This document shows, piece by piece, positions 1 through 9,115 of a stretch of DNA of 64,000 nucleotides (its first letter is position 1; each line of letters opens with the position of its first letter). The stretch is from CAXBMB01 sp963976695. GTDB taxonomy: Bacteria; Pseudomonadota; Alphaproteobacteria; Kiloniellales; DSM-21159. The stretch is from assembly GCA_963976695.1 (NCBI GenBank), contig CAXBMB010000007.1, forward strand, positions 1 to 64,000, read 5' to 3'. Made by a program: the position numbers and the translations under genes. The notes under the pieces were generated by a model, which searched no databases, was not told the DNA's origin, and worked only from the letters and a program-made list of their open reading frames with translations.

Positions 1-143
1 CGGCCCTTTTTTCGACCCGATCAACTGCCGGGGCGGTCTTCCGCATCGCCCGGGTCGGCCAACGCTTGGTCGCTATCGACGGGCGGTTTCGGCGGCGAAC
101 GTCACGCGACGAACCAAGCGCTTCTTTCCACCTCGTTTCACAC

Positions 144-788
144 CTAACTCCGCGTCTCGCCGCGCAGCTTGTTGACGAAATCGACCATGCCGATCTGCCG
201 GTCGCGGCGCAGCCGTTCGGCGGCAAGGATCGACTTTACTTCGACGATGGCCTGATCAAGTTGATGATTGATCACGATGTAATCGTACTCGGCCCAATGG
301 CTCATTTCATCGGCGGCCTTGGCCATGCGGCCTTGAACAACCGCCTCGCTGTCCTGGGCGCGGTTATAAAGTCGCCGCGCCAGTTCCTCCACCGACGGCG
401 GCAGAATAAAGACCCGCACGAGGTCATCGCGCATTTTCCCGGAGACCTGCTGCGTGCCTTGCCAATCGATATCAAACAGCACGTCCTGGCCGTTCTGCAA
501 GGCGGCGTCCACCGGCGCGGCCGGGGTGCCATAGGAATTGCCGAAAACGGTGGCGTGCTCCAGCAATTCATCCTGCGCGACCATCTCCTGAAACCGCGCC
601 GCCCCGACGAAATGATAGTCGACGCCATCGCGCTCCCCCTCGCGTATTGGTCGGGTGGTCGCCGATATAGATAGGTTCAGGTTGTTATCGTCATTCAACA
701 ACTTGCGCGAGATCGTGGTTTTACCCGCGCCCGACGGTGAACTCAGCACCAAGACAAGACCACGGCGATGAATTTTTTGAACGCTCAT
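144..788 (-). CDS. gmk: Guanylate kinase
   Basis: Phosphorylates GMP to GDP with ATP in the cytosol, a step in GTP supply. The 214-residue product starts MSVQKIHRRG and shows the P-loop SSPSGAGKTT, the GMP-binding region SATTRPIREGERDGVDYHFV and the lid/core segment DIDWQGTQQV, all typical of the family (usual length about 200-220). An upstream in-frame start at 851 would add 21 residues without family similarity, so the ATG at 788 was chosen. It lies 68 nt downstream of yicC on the same strand, a pairing common in alphaproteobacteria, and is probably co-transcribed with it. Confidence 0.96.
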   Translation of the reverse strand: MSVQKIHRRGLVLVLSSPSGAGKTTISRKLLNDDNNLNLSISATTRPIREGERDGVDYHFVGAARFQEMVAQDELLEHATVFGNSYGTPAAPVDAALQNGQDVLFDIDWQGTQQVSGKMRDDLVRVFILPPSVEELARRLYNRAQDSEAVVQGRMAKAADEMSHWAEYDYIVINHQLDQAIVEVKSILAAERLRRDRQIGMVDFVNKLRGETRS

Positions 789-856
789 AGATAAACGACA
801 CTTTCTGGAATCAGCAAAAACCGGCGGAACTGGACAAGTTGGCCTGCACAAACGGC

Positions 857-1756
857 CTACTCGATATTCTGGATTTGCTCACGAAGCTGCTCAATTGCGC
901 TTTTCAGATCCAAACCAATTCGTGTCAAGGAGACATCCGGCGATTTGGAACAGAGCGTGTTGGCCTCACGATTGAACTCCTGACAGAGAAAATCCAGCTT
1001 GCGCCCGATAGCCCCGCCGCCGGCCAACAATTCACGGGCGGCAGCCACGTGGGCGTTCAGGCGATCCAACTCCTCACGCACGTCCGACTTGGTTATCAAC
1101 AGCGCGGATTCCTGCGCCAAGCGCTCTTCCGGCAGCGCGCCACTGGCCTCCATCAAGCTGGCCACCATATCCCGCAAGCGCTGGCGCTGGGCCGCCGGTT
1201 GGGTGGCGGCATTGACCGCCGCGTCCTGGACCAGGCGGTCGATCTCCAGCAAGTGGCTTTCCACCAGCACCGCCAAACGGGCTCCCTCGTTTTCCCGCGC
1301 CTTCTGCAACGACATCAGGGCCGCCGCGAAATCGGTCAGCATGGCCCGTTCGCGCGCCGCGCGGAGATCGGGATCATCGCTGTCTTCAACGGTTTCCACC
1401 ACGCCGCGAATCCCCAGCAGGCCATCGACGCGCGGGGCCGCGGCATCCATTTCGTCGGCCAGCTCCCGGGCGACCGCCACCACCTGGCTCAGCAGCTCTC
1501 GATTGATGTGAAGCTGGGCCGGACCGACACCGGATCGCAGCGCCAAGGCCATCTGAAAGTTGCCGCGCTTGAACAGCTTATTGGCCTGCTGGCGCGCCAA
1601 CGGTTCCAAACTTTCCCAGCCATAGGGCAACCGAAAGCGCAAATCCAAGCCGCGCCCATTCACACACTTCAGTTCCCAAGACCAGGAAAGACGGTCATCA
1701 CCTCCCTGAGCGCGGCCAAAACCGGTCATCGAGGCAAGGTTTTTCGGGCTGTTCAT
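857..1756 (-). CDS. yicC: YicC family endoribonuclease
   Basis: Member of the YicC/YloC family, known in E. coli as an endoribonuclease involved in small-RNA turnover. The 299-residue protein opens with MNSPKNLASMTGFGRAQG; the SMTGFGRA motif is the N-terminal hallmark. The C-terminal half carries the conserved segment GRKLDFLCQEFNREANT, and it ends in the usual KSAIEQLREQIQN(I/V)E tail. The ATG at 1756 is preceded by a GGAG about 11 nt upstream; a longer frame reaching 1897 adds 47 unrelated residues and was not used. The gene precedes gmk and diverges from the dehydrogenase at 1947. Confidence 0.93.
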   Translation of the reverse strand: MNSPKNLASMTGFGRAQGGDDRLSWSWELKCVNGRGLDLRFRLPYGWESLEPLARQQANKLFKRGNFQMALALRSGVGPAQLHINRELLSQVVAVARELADEMDAAAPRVDGLLGIRGVVETVEDSDDPDLRAARERAMLTDFAAALMSLQKARENEGARLAVLVESHLLEIDRLVQDAAVNAATQPAAQRQRLRDMVASLMEASGALPEERLAQESALLITKSDVREELDRLNAHVAAARELLAGGGAIGRKLDFLCQEFNREANTLCSKSPDVSLTRIGLDLKSAIEQLREQIQNIE

Positions 1757-1946
1757 GGTGACGGGAGACTCCAAGGAATAAGATGGCAGGGAGTATAAAG
1801 CCTTTGCAACCAGAGAGAAACGCCTTGCTGGCGCTGCCGACGCCGGTCGCGGCAGCGGTGGCCGACCAAGGCCCTTGCCGCTTGTGAAAGCGCTCACTGA
1901 ACGTCCAGAATGGCAAGATCAAACAACCCGGAACAAGGATCCTTTC

Positions 1947-2720
1947 ATGACCACAGCCTCTTCTCCCCAGGCAGTGCTGATTACCGGCGCGTCTTCCGGC
2001 TTGGGGGAAGCTTTGGCCCTGGCCTACGCCGCCCCGGGGGTTCGGCTCTATCTCTGCGGCCGAGATCGCGCCCGCCTCATGGCCGTGGTAGCCCAGTGCC
2101 GGGCAAAAGGCGCCGACGCCAAGGGCGAGGCACTGGATGTCACCGACGCCGCTGGCCAACAGGCTTGGATTGACCGCGCCGCCGGGCAAGGCCCTTTGGA
2201 CCTGGTGATCGCCAACGCCGGTATTTCGGCAGGCACCGGCGGCAAGGGGCTGGAGAGCGCCGAGCAAACGCGGCGCATCCTGGCGGTCAACATCGACGGC
2301 CTGGTCAACACGGCGCTGCCGGCGGCCCATCTGCTGGCGCGCCAAGGTCACGGCCACCTGGCCCTGATGTCTTCGCTCGCGGCCTTTCGGGGGTTTCCCG
2401 GGGCGGCGGCCTACTGCGGCTCCAAGGCTTTCGTTCGGGTCTGGGGCGAATCCCTTCGCGGCGACCTCGCCGCCTCGGGGGTCAGCCTGTCGGTGATCTG
2501 CCCGGGCTACGTGATGTCGCGCATAACCGCGGCGAACAGTTTTCCCATGCCGCTGTTGATGCCCGCGGACAAGGCCGCCCGGATTATTCGAGCCGGTCTG
2601 GCCGGCAAGCGGGCCCGGATCGCCTTTCCCCTGCCGGTTTACTTTGTCGCCTGGCTGCTGGGCGCGCTGCCGCCCGGCCTGGTCGATCCGCTCATTCGAC
2701 GACTACCAAAGAAAAGCTGA
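1947..2720 (+). CDS. Short-chain dehydrogenase/reductase
   Basis: Cytosolic NAD(P)-dependent oxidoreductase of the classical SDR family; the substrate is unknown. The 257-residue product has the cofactor-binding GASSGLGEALA near its start, the structural NAG motif (VIANAGISAG), and the catalytic YCGSK with an upstream Ser in MSSLAAF. The C-terminal segment is hydrophobic (PVYFVAWLLGALPPGLVDPLI), suggesting membrane association as in DltE/YqjQ-like SDRs. The ATG at 1947 has an AAGGA about 5 nt upstream; an earlier start at 1875 adds no family sequence. It is convergent with mltG (25 nt between stops) and divergent from yicC. Confidence 0.88.
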   Translation: MTTASSPQAVLITGASSGLGEALALAYAAPGVRLYLCGRDRARLMAVVAQCRAKGADAKGEALDVTDAAGQQAWIDRAAGQGPLDLVIANAGISAGTGGKGLESAEQTRRILAVNIDGLVNTALPAAHLLARQGHGHLALMSSLAAFRGFPGAAAYCGSKAFVRVWGESLRGDLAASGVSLSVICPGYVMSRITAANSFPMPLLMPADKAARIIRAGLAGKRARIAFPLPVYFVAWLLGALPPGLVDPLIRRLPKKS

Positions 2721-2745
2721 TCCAAGCACGCCGCGGAGTTGGACC

Positions 2746-3729
2746 CTAGTTGTCGTTGACGCGCTTCCATTGGCGCCACTTGGCGACATTGCGGTTGTGC
2801 TCTTTCAGGGTTCTGGCAAAGACGTGACCCCCGCGGCCGTCGGCGACAAAATAGAGGTAGTCGGACGTCGCCGGGTTCAACACGGCCTGAATGGATTCTC
2901 GACCGGGATTGGCGATCGGACCCGGCGGCAATCCTTTGATCAGATAGGTATTGTAGGGGCTTTCGAGTTTCCAATCCGCGCGGGTCAAGGCCCGCTCCAA
3001 GGGCCTCTTTCCGTTGGTCAGGGCGTAGGCGACCGTTGGATCGGACTGCAGCCGCATCCCCTTGCGCAGCCGATTGAGAAAAACCGACGCCACCAGGGGC
3101 CGCTCACTGGCGAGCCCGGTTTCCTTTTCAACAATCGACGCCAGGATCACGGCCTCTTTCGGCGAGGTGAACGGCAGGTCTTGCTGCCGGGTCGGCCAAA
3201 GCTCCAGCACCAGCTCGCTCATCGAGCTGTTCATCCACGCCAGGAGATCGACCCGGCTATCGCCCCACGTGTAGTAATAGGTTTCCGGCAACAGCGCGCC
3301 TTGTGGCGGCACATGATCCAGTTCACCCGTCAGGCCCTCGGCCTGGGCCACCAGCGCCACCACCTCGGCGGAGGTCAGGCCTTCGGGCACGGTCAGCCGG
3401 CGCACCACCGTTTTCCCTGCTTCCAGGATATCCAAAACCCCGGCCATGGAAACCTGCGCCGGAAAGACAAACTCACCGGCCTGCAAGCTGCGGGTGCGGC
3501 GCTCCAGCCGCGCCACCGCCTGGAACAGCAATGCCTGCCGAACGATGCCGGCGGTGGCAAGCTGTTTGGAAATGCCGGAAAACCCCTGCCCCCGGGCAAC
3601 CACCAGGGTGGTGTCCTGAACCAGGGGACCAGGGGCCGTATAGAGCCGCTGCAAGAAAAAGTAGCCCCCGGCCGCCGCCAGACCGCTAAGAATCAGAAGC
3701 GCCAGGCCCAACCATAGAACCCGGCGCAT
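2746..3729 (-). CDS. mltG: Endolytic murein transglycosylase MltG
   Basis: Inner-membrane lytic transglycosylase that cuts nascent glycan strands and so terminates peptidoglycan polymerisation. The 327-residue protein begins with a single membrane anchor (residues about 4-27, LWLGLALLILSGLAAAGGYFF), followed by a LysM-like region and the YceG domain. The catalytic-Glu region is ILASIVEKETGLASERPLVA, followed by VFLNRLRKGMRLQSDPTVAY and the SPYNTYLIKGLPPGPIANPG segment, all conserved in MltG. It begins 20 nt after fabF on the same strand, the standard fabF-mltG arrangement. Confidence 0.95.
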   Translation of the reverse strand: MRRVLWLGLALLILSGLAAAGGYFFLQRLYTAPGPLVQDTTLVVARGQGFSGISKQLATAGIVRQALLFQAVARLERRTRSLQAGEFVFPAQVSMAGVLDILEAGKTVVRRLTVPEGLTSAEVVALVAQAEGLTGELDHVPPQGALLPETYYYTWGDSRVDLLAWMNSSMSELVLELWPTRQQDLPFTSPKEAVILASIVEKETGLASERPLVASVFLNRLRKGMRLQSDPTVAYALTNGKRPLERALTRADWKLESPYNTYLIKGLPPGPIANPGRESIQAVLNPATSDYLYFVADGRGGHVFARTLKEHNRNVAKWRQWKRVNDN

Positions 3730-3749
3730 CTTCTTCGTCCCTTCCGCTT

Positions 3750-5006
3750 CTACGCGAATTCGGCCAGCACAAGGCTGGCATTGGTGCCACCAAACCCGAA
3801 GGAGTTGGAAAGGGCGTGAGTCACCTTCCGTTCCTGGGCTTCCAGCGGCACCAAATTCAAACCTTCGGCTTCCGGCGCGGGATAGTGCAGATTCAATGTT
3901 GGCGGCAGCACACCGCGCTGGATGGCGAGAATTGAGAAAATCGCCTCCACCGCGCCGGCCGCGCCCAACAGATGGCCAATGGCCGATTTGGTCGACGACA
4001 TCACCACGTCATCGCCAAACAGCCGGCGCACCGCGCCCAGTTCGATCACATCGCCCAAGGGGGTCGAGGTTCCGTGCGCGTTGACGTAGCCGACATCCGA
4101 AGGATTGATCTGGGCGCGCTTGAGGGCGGCCTGCATGGCGCGAAACCCGCCGTTGCCATCCGCTGCCGGGGCGGTGATATGGTGGGCGTCTCCCGACAAC
4201 CCATAGCCGACGATTTCGCCATAGATCGTCGCCCCACGCGCCTTGGCGTGTTCCAATTCTTCCAGAACCACCACACCGGCGCCTTCGCCCATGACGAAGC
4301 CGTCTCGGCCCTGGTCCCAAGGGCGCGACGCCTCCTCCGGGGTGTCATTGAATGAGGTGCTGAGCGCCCGAGAAGCGCTGAAACCCGCCATTCCCAAGCG
4401 ACTGACCGCCGCTTCGGCGCCGCCGGCAACCATCACGTCGGCATCGTCCAAAGCAATCAGACGCGCCGCGTCGCCCAGGGCATGAGCGCCGGTCGAGCAA
4501 GCGGTCACAACCGCGTGATTGGGTCCTCTAAATCCATGTTTGATGGAAACCTGACCGGAAATCAGGTTGATCAAAGCGCCAGGAATAAAGAAGGGAGAAA
4601 GTCGGCGCGGGCCGCGTTCCTTGATTGTGATCGCCCCTTCGGCGATGGTTTCAAGCCCGCCAATGCCCGAGCCGATCATCACGCCCGTGCGCCAGGATTG
4701 CTCGTCGCCTTGCGGAACCCAACCGGAATCTTCGATGGCCTGTTGCGCGGCCGCCATGCCGTACAGGATGAAGCGGTCGATCTTGCGCTGCTCTTTTGGC
4801 AACAACCACTCATCCGCGGAAAACCCACCCGACGCATAGGGGCCCGCCGAAGGCTGCCCAGCAATCCGTGAAGGGAGGTCGCTGACATCCACGCCGGTTA
4901 CGGCTCGGATCCCAGATTTCCCATTGATAAGCTGATCCCAGACGAATTCCACGCCTGTCCCCAGCGGTGTAACCAGGCCCAACCCGGTGACGACTACTCG
5001 TCTCAT
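3750..5006 (-). CDS. fabF: Beta-ketoacyl-ACP synthase II
   Basis: Condenses acyl-ACP with malonyl-ACP in fatty acid elongation. At 418 residues it has normal family length. It shows the N-terminal VVTGLGLVTPLG, the active-site Cys in VVTACSTGAHALG, the first catalytic His in VNAHGTSTPLGD and the second in KSAIGHLLGAAG, and the C-terminal NSFGFGGTNASLVL loop. It follows acpP by 84 nt across a hairpin and is followed by mltG after 20 nt. Confidence 0.97.
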   Translation of the reverse strand: MRRVVVTGLGLVTPLGTGVEFVWDQLINGKSGIRAVTGVDVSDLPSRIAGQPSAGPYASGGFSADEWLLPKEQRKIDRFILYGMAAAQQAIEDSGWVPQGDEQSWRTGVMIGSGIGGLETIAEGAITIKERGPRRLSPFFIPGALINLISGQVSIKHGFRGPNHAVVTACSTGAHALGDAARLIALDDADVMVAGGAEAAVSRLGMAGFSASRALSTSFNDTPEEASRPWDQGRDGFVMGEGAGVVVLEELEHAKARGATIYGEIVGYGLSGDAHHITAPAADGNGGFRAMQAALKRAQINPSDVGYVNAHGTSTPLGDVIELGAVRRLFGDDVVMSSTKSAIGHLLGAAGAVEAIFSILAIQRGVLPPTLNLHYPAPEAEGLNLVPLEAQERKVTHALSNSFGFGGTNASLVLAEFA

Positions 5007-5040
5007 CGTACCAAATAATTCCCTTTGCCCTACGTAAAGA

Positions 5041-5078
5041 GGAAGCGCCTGCTGCCTATCCGGTAGAAGGCGCTTTCC
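5041..5078 (-). terminator. Intergenic hairpin between acpP and fabF
   Basis: The two arms AGCGCCT and AGGCGCT form a strong GC-rich stem (extended to GGA/TCC with one bulged base) around a roughly 17-nt loop. On the minus strand it is followed by TCCTCTTT, which is not a clean U-tract, so it is more likely a partial terminator or mRNA-stabilising stem that lets acpP exceed fabF in expression than a full stop. Confidence 0.5.
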
Positions 5079-5090
5079 ACCTCACGAAGC

Positions 5091-5324
5091 TCAGGAATGC
5101 TCCGAAATGAAATCAACCGCATCTTTGACGGTCACGATCTTTTCGGCAGCATCGTCGGGGATTTCACAACCGAACTCTTCTTCGAAGGCCATCACCAGCT
5201 CGACGGTGTCGAGACTGTCGGCGCCCAAATCGTCGATAAAGCTTGAAGTTTCGCCCACCTTTTCCGCGTCAACGCCGAGGTGCTCGATAACGATCTTTTT
5301 TACGCGTTCCGCGACATCACTCAT
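5091..5324 (-). CDS. acpP: Acyl carrier protein
   Basis: Carries growing fatty acyl chains on a phosphopantetheine arm. The 77-residue acidic protein starts MSDVAERVKKIV and has the attachment motif DDLGADSLDTVEL with Ser37 as the modified residue. The ATG at 5324 has a near-ideal AAGGAA ribosome binding site; a frame start at 5369 adds 15 residues foreign to the family. It lies in the usual fabG-acpP-fabF order. This is the primary-metabolism ACP and is distinct from the ACP domains inside the polyketide synthases at the right end. Confidence 0.97.
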   Translation of the reverse strand: MSDVAERVKKIVIEHLGVDAEKVGETSSFIDDLGADSLDTVELVMAFEEEFGCEIPDDAAEKIVTVKDAVDFISEHS

Positions 5325-5546
5325 GGTCGTTCTTTCCTTAAGTTTTGTGCACTGGCCGTTCCCAGGCACCTAATCTTCTTGTTGGCTGTGAATAGTTAGC
5401 TGTGATCAGCAACCGGTGATTCTGCGACTCTTGCAAATGAATTGCCTAGGAACCACGAAAAACGCCGCCTCATACCACAGGGCTTCGGCTTTGCCAATCG
5501 TCGTGCGTTTTTCCTGTCGGCTTTTCCGTTTCCCCTGGAAATGGGC

Positions 5547-6284
5547 CTATATCATGGCCATTCCACCGTTCACATGCAAGGTTTGGCCTGTCACATAGCC
5601 TGCTTCCTCACTTGCGAGATAGACACAGGCGCTGGCGATATCTTCCGGCTGCCCCAACTTGCCGACGGGAATGGACTCCAGCAATTTTGCCTTTTGCGCG
5701 TCCGGCAACACATCGGTCATCGCGGTTTGAATGAAGCCCGGCGCGACGCAGTTGACGGTAATGCCACGATTGGCGATTTCGGCGGCCAGCGCCTTGGTCA
5801 TGCCAATCATGCCGGCCTTGGAAGCGGCGTAGTTCGCCTGCCCGGGATTGCCCGTCACCCCGACGATGGAGGTGATGCCGATAATCCGGCCATACCGGCG
5901 CTTCATCATGCCGCGAAGACAGGCCCGGCTTAGCTGGAAGGCGGCGGTAAGGTTGACCTGCAGCACCAGGTCCCAGTCCTCGTCCTTCATCCGCATGGCC
6001 AAGCCGTCGCGGGTCAGACCGGCATTGTTGACCAGAATATCCAGCCCGCCCAACGCCTCTTCAACCCGCAAGGGCAAGGCCTTGATTTCCTCGGGTTCGG
6101 TCAGTTTACAGGCCAACGCCACGGCGCCATCACCGATATCCCGCGCCAGGTCGACGAGCACCTCTTCCCGGGTGCCGGAAAGCGCCACCTTCGCCCCACG
6201 GGCATGCAAAGACCTGGCAATCGACTGCCCCAAGCCGCCGGTTGCGCCGGTGACCAGCGCCACCTTGCCGGTTAAATCAAACAT
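5547..6284 (-). CDS. fabG: 3-oxoacyl-ACP reductase FabG
   Basis: NADPH-dependent reduction of 3-ketoacyl-ACP in fatty acid synthesis. The 245-residue SDR has the cofactor loop TGATGGLGQSIA, NNAGLTRDGLAMRM, the catalytic Ser in ITSIVGVTGNPGQ and the YAASKAG Tyr/Lys pair, ending in the expected YVTGQTLHVNGGMAMI. It lies between fabD and acpP on the same strand. The 222-nt gap before acpP probably contains the acpP promoter. Confidence 0.97.
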   Translation of the reverse strand: MFDLTGKVALVTGATGGLGQSIARSLHARGAKVALSGTREEVLVDLARDIGDGAVALACKLTEPEEIKALPLRVEEALGGLDILVNNAGLTRDGLAMRMKDEDWDLVLQVNLTAAFQLSRACLRGMMKRRYGRIIGITSIVGVTGNPGQANYAASKAGMIGMTKALAAEIANRGITVNCVAPGFIQTAMTDVLPDAQKAKLLESIPVGKLGQPEDIASACVYLASEEAGYVTGQTLHVNGGMAMI

Positions 6285-6410
6285 TCTTCCTCCCGAAGCC
6301 GCTCCGGCGGCTCATCGCTGTGTTGTCCGTCGTGGCCATCCAGATTGCTCGCACAGCCTGAACAGCCGCGGTTCATCTCACCAACCGAAAAGCGCGCGGG
6401 CCGACCCCTT

Positions 6411-6546
6411 GCGTGTGATCGACCCCTAAAGCAGCGCGTCACCCCTTGACTTTGTGGCGACTGCGCCTCTGACCAACCGATGAGAGAGTGCTCGACGGCA
6501 GGAAAGAACGCGCCAAACGCTTCTTTCTCCGTCGATCACACTCTAG
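6411..6546. repeat. Inverted-repeat element between fabG and fabD
   Basis: Ends in perfect 11-bp inverted termini: GTGTGATCGAC at 6413-6423 and GTCGATCACAC at 6531-6541. The similarity continues inward (AAAGCAGCG on the left against AAAGAAGCG in the complement of the right arm). The right arm overlaps the fabD stop codon. The same arm sequence recurs at 18320-18375 and 41140-41170, and a part of it near position 115. It could be a miniature inverted-repeat element, or fold as a long RNA hairpin downstream of fabD. It fills most of the 258-nt fabG-fabD gap. Confidence 0.55.
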
Positions 6547-7499
6547 ATGCTGTTCAGAAAACTCTCAATGTCCGCCGGGGTGCCCACCGCCACGCCAGAC
6601 ATCTCGCGATCGATCCGGCGGGTCAAGCCGGACAAGACCTTACCGGCGCCGATTTCCACCAACTGCTCCACACCTTGTGTTTTCATGTAGTTTACCGATT
6701 CACGCCACCGCACCGTCCCGGTGACCTGCTGCACCAGCAAGCGACGAACGGTTTCAAGATCGCTGACCGCCGTCGCCGTGACATTGGCCACGCACGGCAC
6801 CGCCAGGGGCATCAGCGCGGTGGTGGCGAGCGCCGCCTGCATCGCGTCGGCCGCCGGCGCCATCAAGGCGCAATGGAAAGGCGCGGAGACCGGCAACAAC
6901 ACCGCCCGCTTGGCCCCCCGGGCCTTGGCCAAGTCCAAAGCGCGCTCCACCGCGCCCTTGTGGCCGGAAACCACCACCTGCCCGGGGGCGTTGTCGTTGG
7001 CCGCCTGGCAGACTTCCTTGCCGCCTTCCGGCGTGACGCAGGCTTGCTGGGAAATCGTTTCCGCCACCGCGAAGTCCACGCCCAACAGCGCCGCCATCGC
7101 CCCCTCGCCCACCGGCACGGCCTGTTGCATCGAACGGCCCCGCAGCTTCAACAGCCGGGCGCAGTCGGAAAGGTCGAGCGCACCCACGGCGGTCAGCGCG
7201 GAGTATTCCCCCAGCGAGTGCCCCGCCACCAAGACCGCCTTGTCAAGCAACCGAAACCCGCCTTCGGTCTCCAAAACCCGCAGTGCGGCAAGGGAAACCG
7301 CCATCAAGGCCGGTTGAGCGTTCTCGGTCAGCACCAAGTCGTCGCCGGGTCCCTCAAACATCAGCTTGGACAGCTTTTGCGACAGCGCCTCATCCACCTC
7401 TTCAAAGACCAACCGGGCGGCTTCAAAATTTTCAGCCAGATCACGGCCCATGCCAACGGCCTGGCTGCCCTGGCCGGGAAAAACAAATGCGCGCTTCAT
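6543..7499 (-). CDS. fabD: Malonyl-CoA:ACP transacylase
   Basis: Transfers malonyl from CoA to ACP for fatty acid synthesis. The 318-residue protein has the N-terminal FVFPGQGSQAVGMG oxyanion region, the active-site GHSLGEYSALTAVGAL Ser, and the catalytic His in SAPFHCALM. Length and motif order are canonical. It is the first gene of the minus-strand fab block; its stop codon lies inside a dispersed repeat. Confidence 0.97.
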   Translation of the reverse strand: MKRAFVFPGQGSQAVGMGRDLAENFEAARLVFEEVDEALSQKLSKLMFEGPGDDLVLTENAQPALMAVSLAALRVLETEGGFRLLDKAVLVAGHSLGEYSALTAVGALDLSDCARLLKLRGRSMQQAVPVGEGAMAALLGVDFAVAETISQQACVTPEGGKEVCQAANDNAPGQVVVSGHKGAVERALDLAKARGAKRAVLLPVSAPFHCALMAPAADAMQAALATTALMPLAVPCVANVTATAVSDLETVRRLLVQQVTGTVRWRESVNYMKTQGVEQLVEIGAGKVLSGLTRRIDREMSGVAVGTPADIESFLNSI

Positions 7500-7988
7500 A
7501 TGACTATTCCTGAAATGACGAAGATGATAGGTGGTGATCGGATTGACGCAACCGACCCTGTATCGCGACCGTCCCCCACGCGCGGCTTACACCCGACGCG
7601 GCTCACACCCGGCGCACCCCGCCGCCGCTTGAAAGGGGTGGGTAGTCATAGCGCCGGATTTTCGCCTGTCAAGAACCACCCCTGTCCGCACCCCCCCCCG
7701 GCCAAGGACCATTCATCACAAGAATCGGCGCCGCCATGAACCGCCACTATGAACCAAGGCCAGCGGCTTGACGCGCTGGCGAGCGGAGCTTCCCCGAACC
7801 AGGGCGCCGATCCATGCCGAGATTTCCGCGCCACGGCGCGGCCAGGCCGAAACAGATCCAGGCCGCGACCCGCGCGAACCGCTTGCATTTTCACCTGACC
7901 GTACGCTTTCTTATAAAGAAAGATACGAAAACCGTTTCCCGATTCAACAAAGATCCAGCATCGGTCCAGCATAGATAAGGACGACTTT
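7500..7988. other. Intergenic region between fabD and the aldolase
   Basis: 489 nt between two divergent genes. It must hold the fabD promoter, although I cannot pick one with confidence. It contains a perfect 7-bp palindrome with 3-nt centre at 7906-7922 (CTTTCTT/AAGAAAG). A possible promoter for the aldolase overlaps it: TTTTCA at 7888-7893, an 18-nt spacer, and TATAAA at 7912-7917. An AAGGA lies just before the aldolase ATG. No protein-coding signal convinces me here. Confidence 0.4.
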
Positions 7989-8750
7989 ATGACTCCGAAT
8001 AGTTTCAAACAGGCGCTCGCCGACCGACGGTTACAGATTGGCCTTTGGTCTTCCCTGTGCAGTCCGATTGTGGCGGATATTCTCGCCGACGCCGGCTTCG
8101 ATTGGATTGTGGTCGACAGCGAACACGCCCCCAATGACCCGCACGACATCTTTGCCCAGCTGGTCGCTCTGGACTCGCGGGGCGCGCACCCGGTGGTTCG
8201 CGTTGCCTGGAACGATCCGGTGTTGATCAAGCGGGTGATGGACGTTGGGGCGCGCAACATCCTGGTGCCGATGGTGGAGAATGCCGAGGAAGCCGCCGCC
8301 GCCGTCGCCGCCTGTCGCTATCCGCCCGAGGGGATTCGCGGGGTGGCCATGGCGACGCGGGCCAATCGCTATGGCCGCACGGCCAATTACCACCAACAAG
8401 CCAACGCGCAGGTCTGCGTGCTGGTGCAGGTCGAAACCCAACGAGGCCTGAACAATCTCGCGGCCATCGCGGCCGTGGACGGCGTCGACGGCGTGTTTAT
8501 CGGCCCGTCCGACCTATCGGCGGCCCTTGGTTATCTGGGCGATGCGCGCAACCCAGTGGTGGTGGAAACCATCAAGCAAGCGTTGCGATCGATTGAAGCG
8601 GAAGGAAAACCCGGCGGCATTCTGACCGCCGTGCCGGAAGACGCCAAGGCGTGGATCGCCCAAGGCTTTACCTTTGTCGCGGTGGGAAGCGACACTGGTT
8701 TGGTCGCCAAGGGGTCCAGCGCCCTGGCGGCCAGTTTCAAAAGCGATTGA
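7989..8750 (+). CDS. HpcH/HpaI-family aldolase
   Basis: Class II pyruvate aldolase of the HpcH/HpaI family, which splits or forms 4-hydroxy-2-oxo acids such as 2,4-dihydroxyhept-2-enedioate or 2-keto-3-deoxy sugar acids; the true substrate cannot be read from sequence. The 253-residue protein shows IGLWSSLCSP, the FDWIVVDSEHAPND motif, the RNILVPMVENAEEA segment, QVETQRGLNNL with the metal-binding Glu, and the VFIGPSDLSAALG motif with the metal-binding Asp. It stands alone, without other aromatic-degradation genes nearby. Confidence 0.87.
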   Translation: MTPNSFKQALADRRLQIGLWSSLCSPIVADILADAGFDWIVVDSEHAPNDPHDIFAQLVALDSRGAHPVVRVAWNDPVLIKRVMDVGARNILVPMVENAEEAAAAVAACRYPPEGIRGVAMATRANRYGRTANYHQQANAQVCVLVQVETQRGLNNLAAIAAVDGVDGVFIGPSDLSAALGYLGDARNPVVVETIKQALRSIEAEGKPGGILTAVPEDAKAWIAQGFTFVAVGSDTGLVAKGSSALAASFKSD

Positions 8751-9115
8751 CCGCAAGCCGGGGTGGCGGGGCGCGCGGCGTCGCCCCGCAGCCTCGATCC
8801 CGCAGCCTCGATCCCGCTGCCTCGGCCTTGGCTTGAGCGCGCGGTTGCGCGAGTTTTTCCGGCAAAAAAAGCCGAATATGGCCCTTGTTTCGGCGGCGCA
8901 TTTACGTATAGTGCCGCCTCCGGTCGCTCCCAGCGGCGCATTTGTGCTGCCCAAAGCGACCTTCTCCTTGCCGGTTTCCTTGCGGATTTTTGTTAAAATC
9001 TTGCTGCCCGGAGATCGGCTAGGGTCGATAGGCCAAGAAGATGATCAACGCTTGCGCGACAGGTCGTGACCATCTGGCTCCGGCCCCTGAACAGCCATAA
9101 GGAGTGTCTCTAATA
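8751..9115. other. Leader region of the rpsF operon
   Basis: 365 nt without a supported gene. It contains a 14-bp tandem repeat (GCAGCCTCGATCCC, two exact copies and a third degenerate one, 8788-8829) just after the aldolase. A likely -10 box TAAAAT is at 8994-8999, with TTGCCG at 8968-8973 at a rather long 20-nt distance, so the promoter call is weak. A strong AAGGAG precedes rpsF. An S6-binding autoregulatory mRNA structure is known upstream of rpsF in other bacteria; I did not identify one here. Confidence 0.35.
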
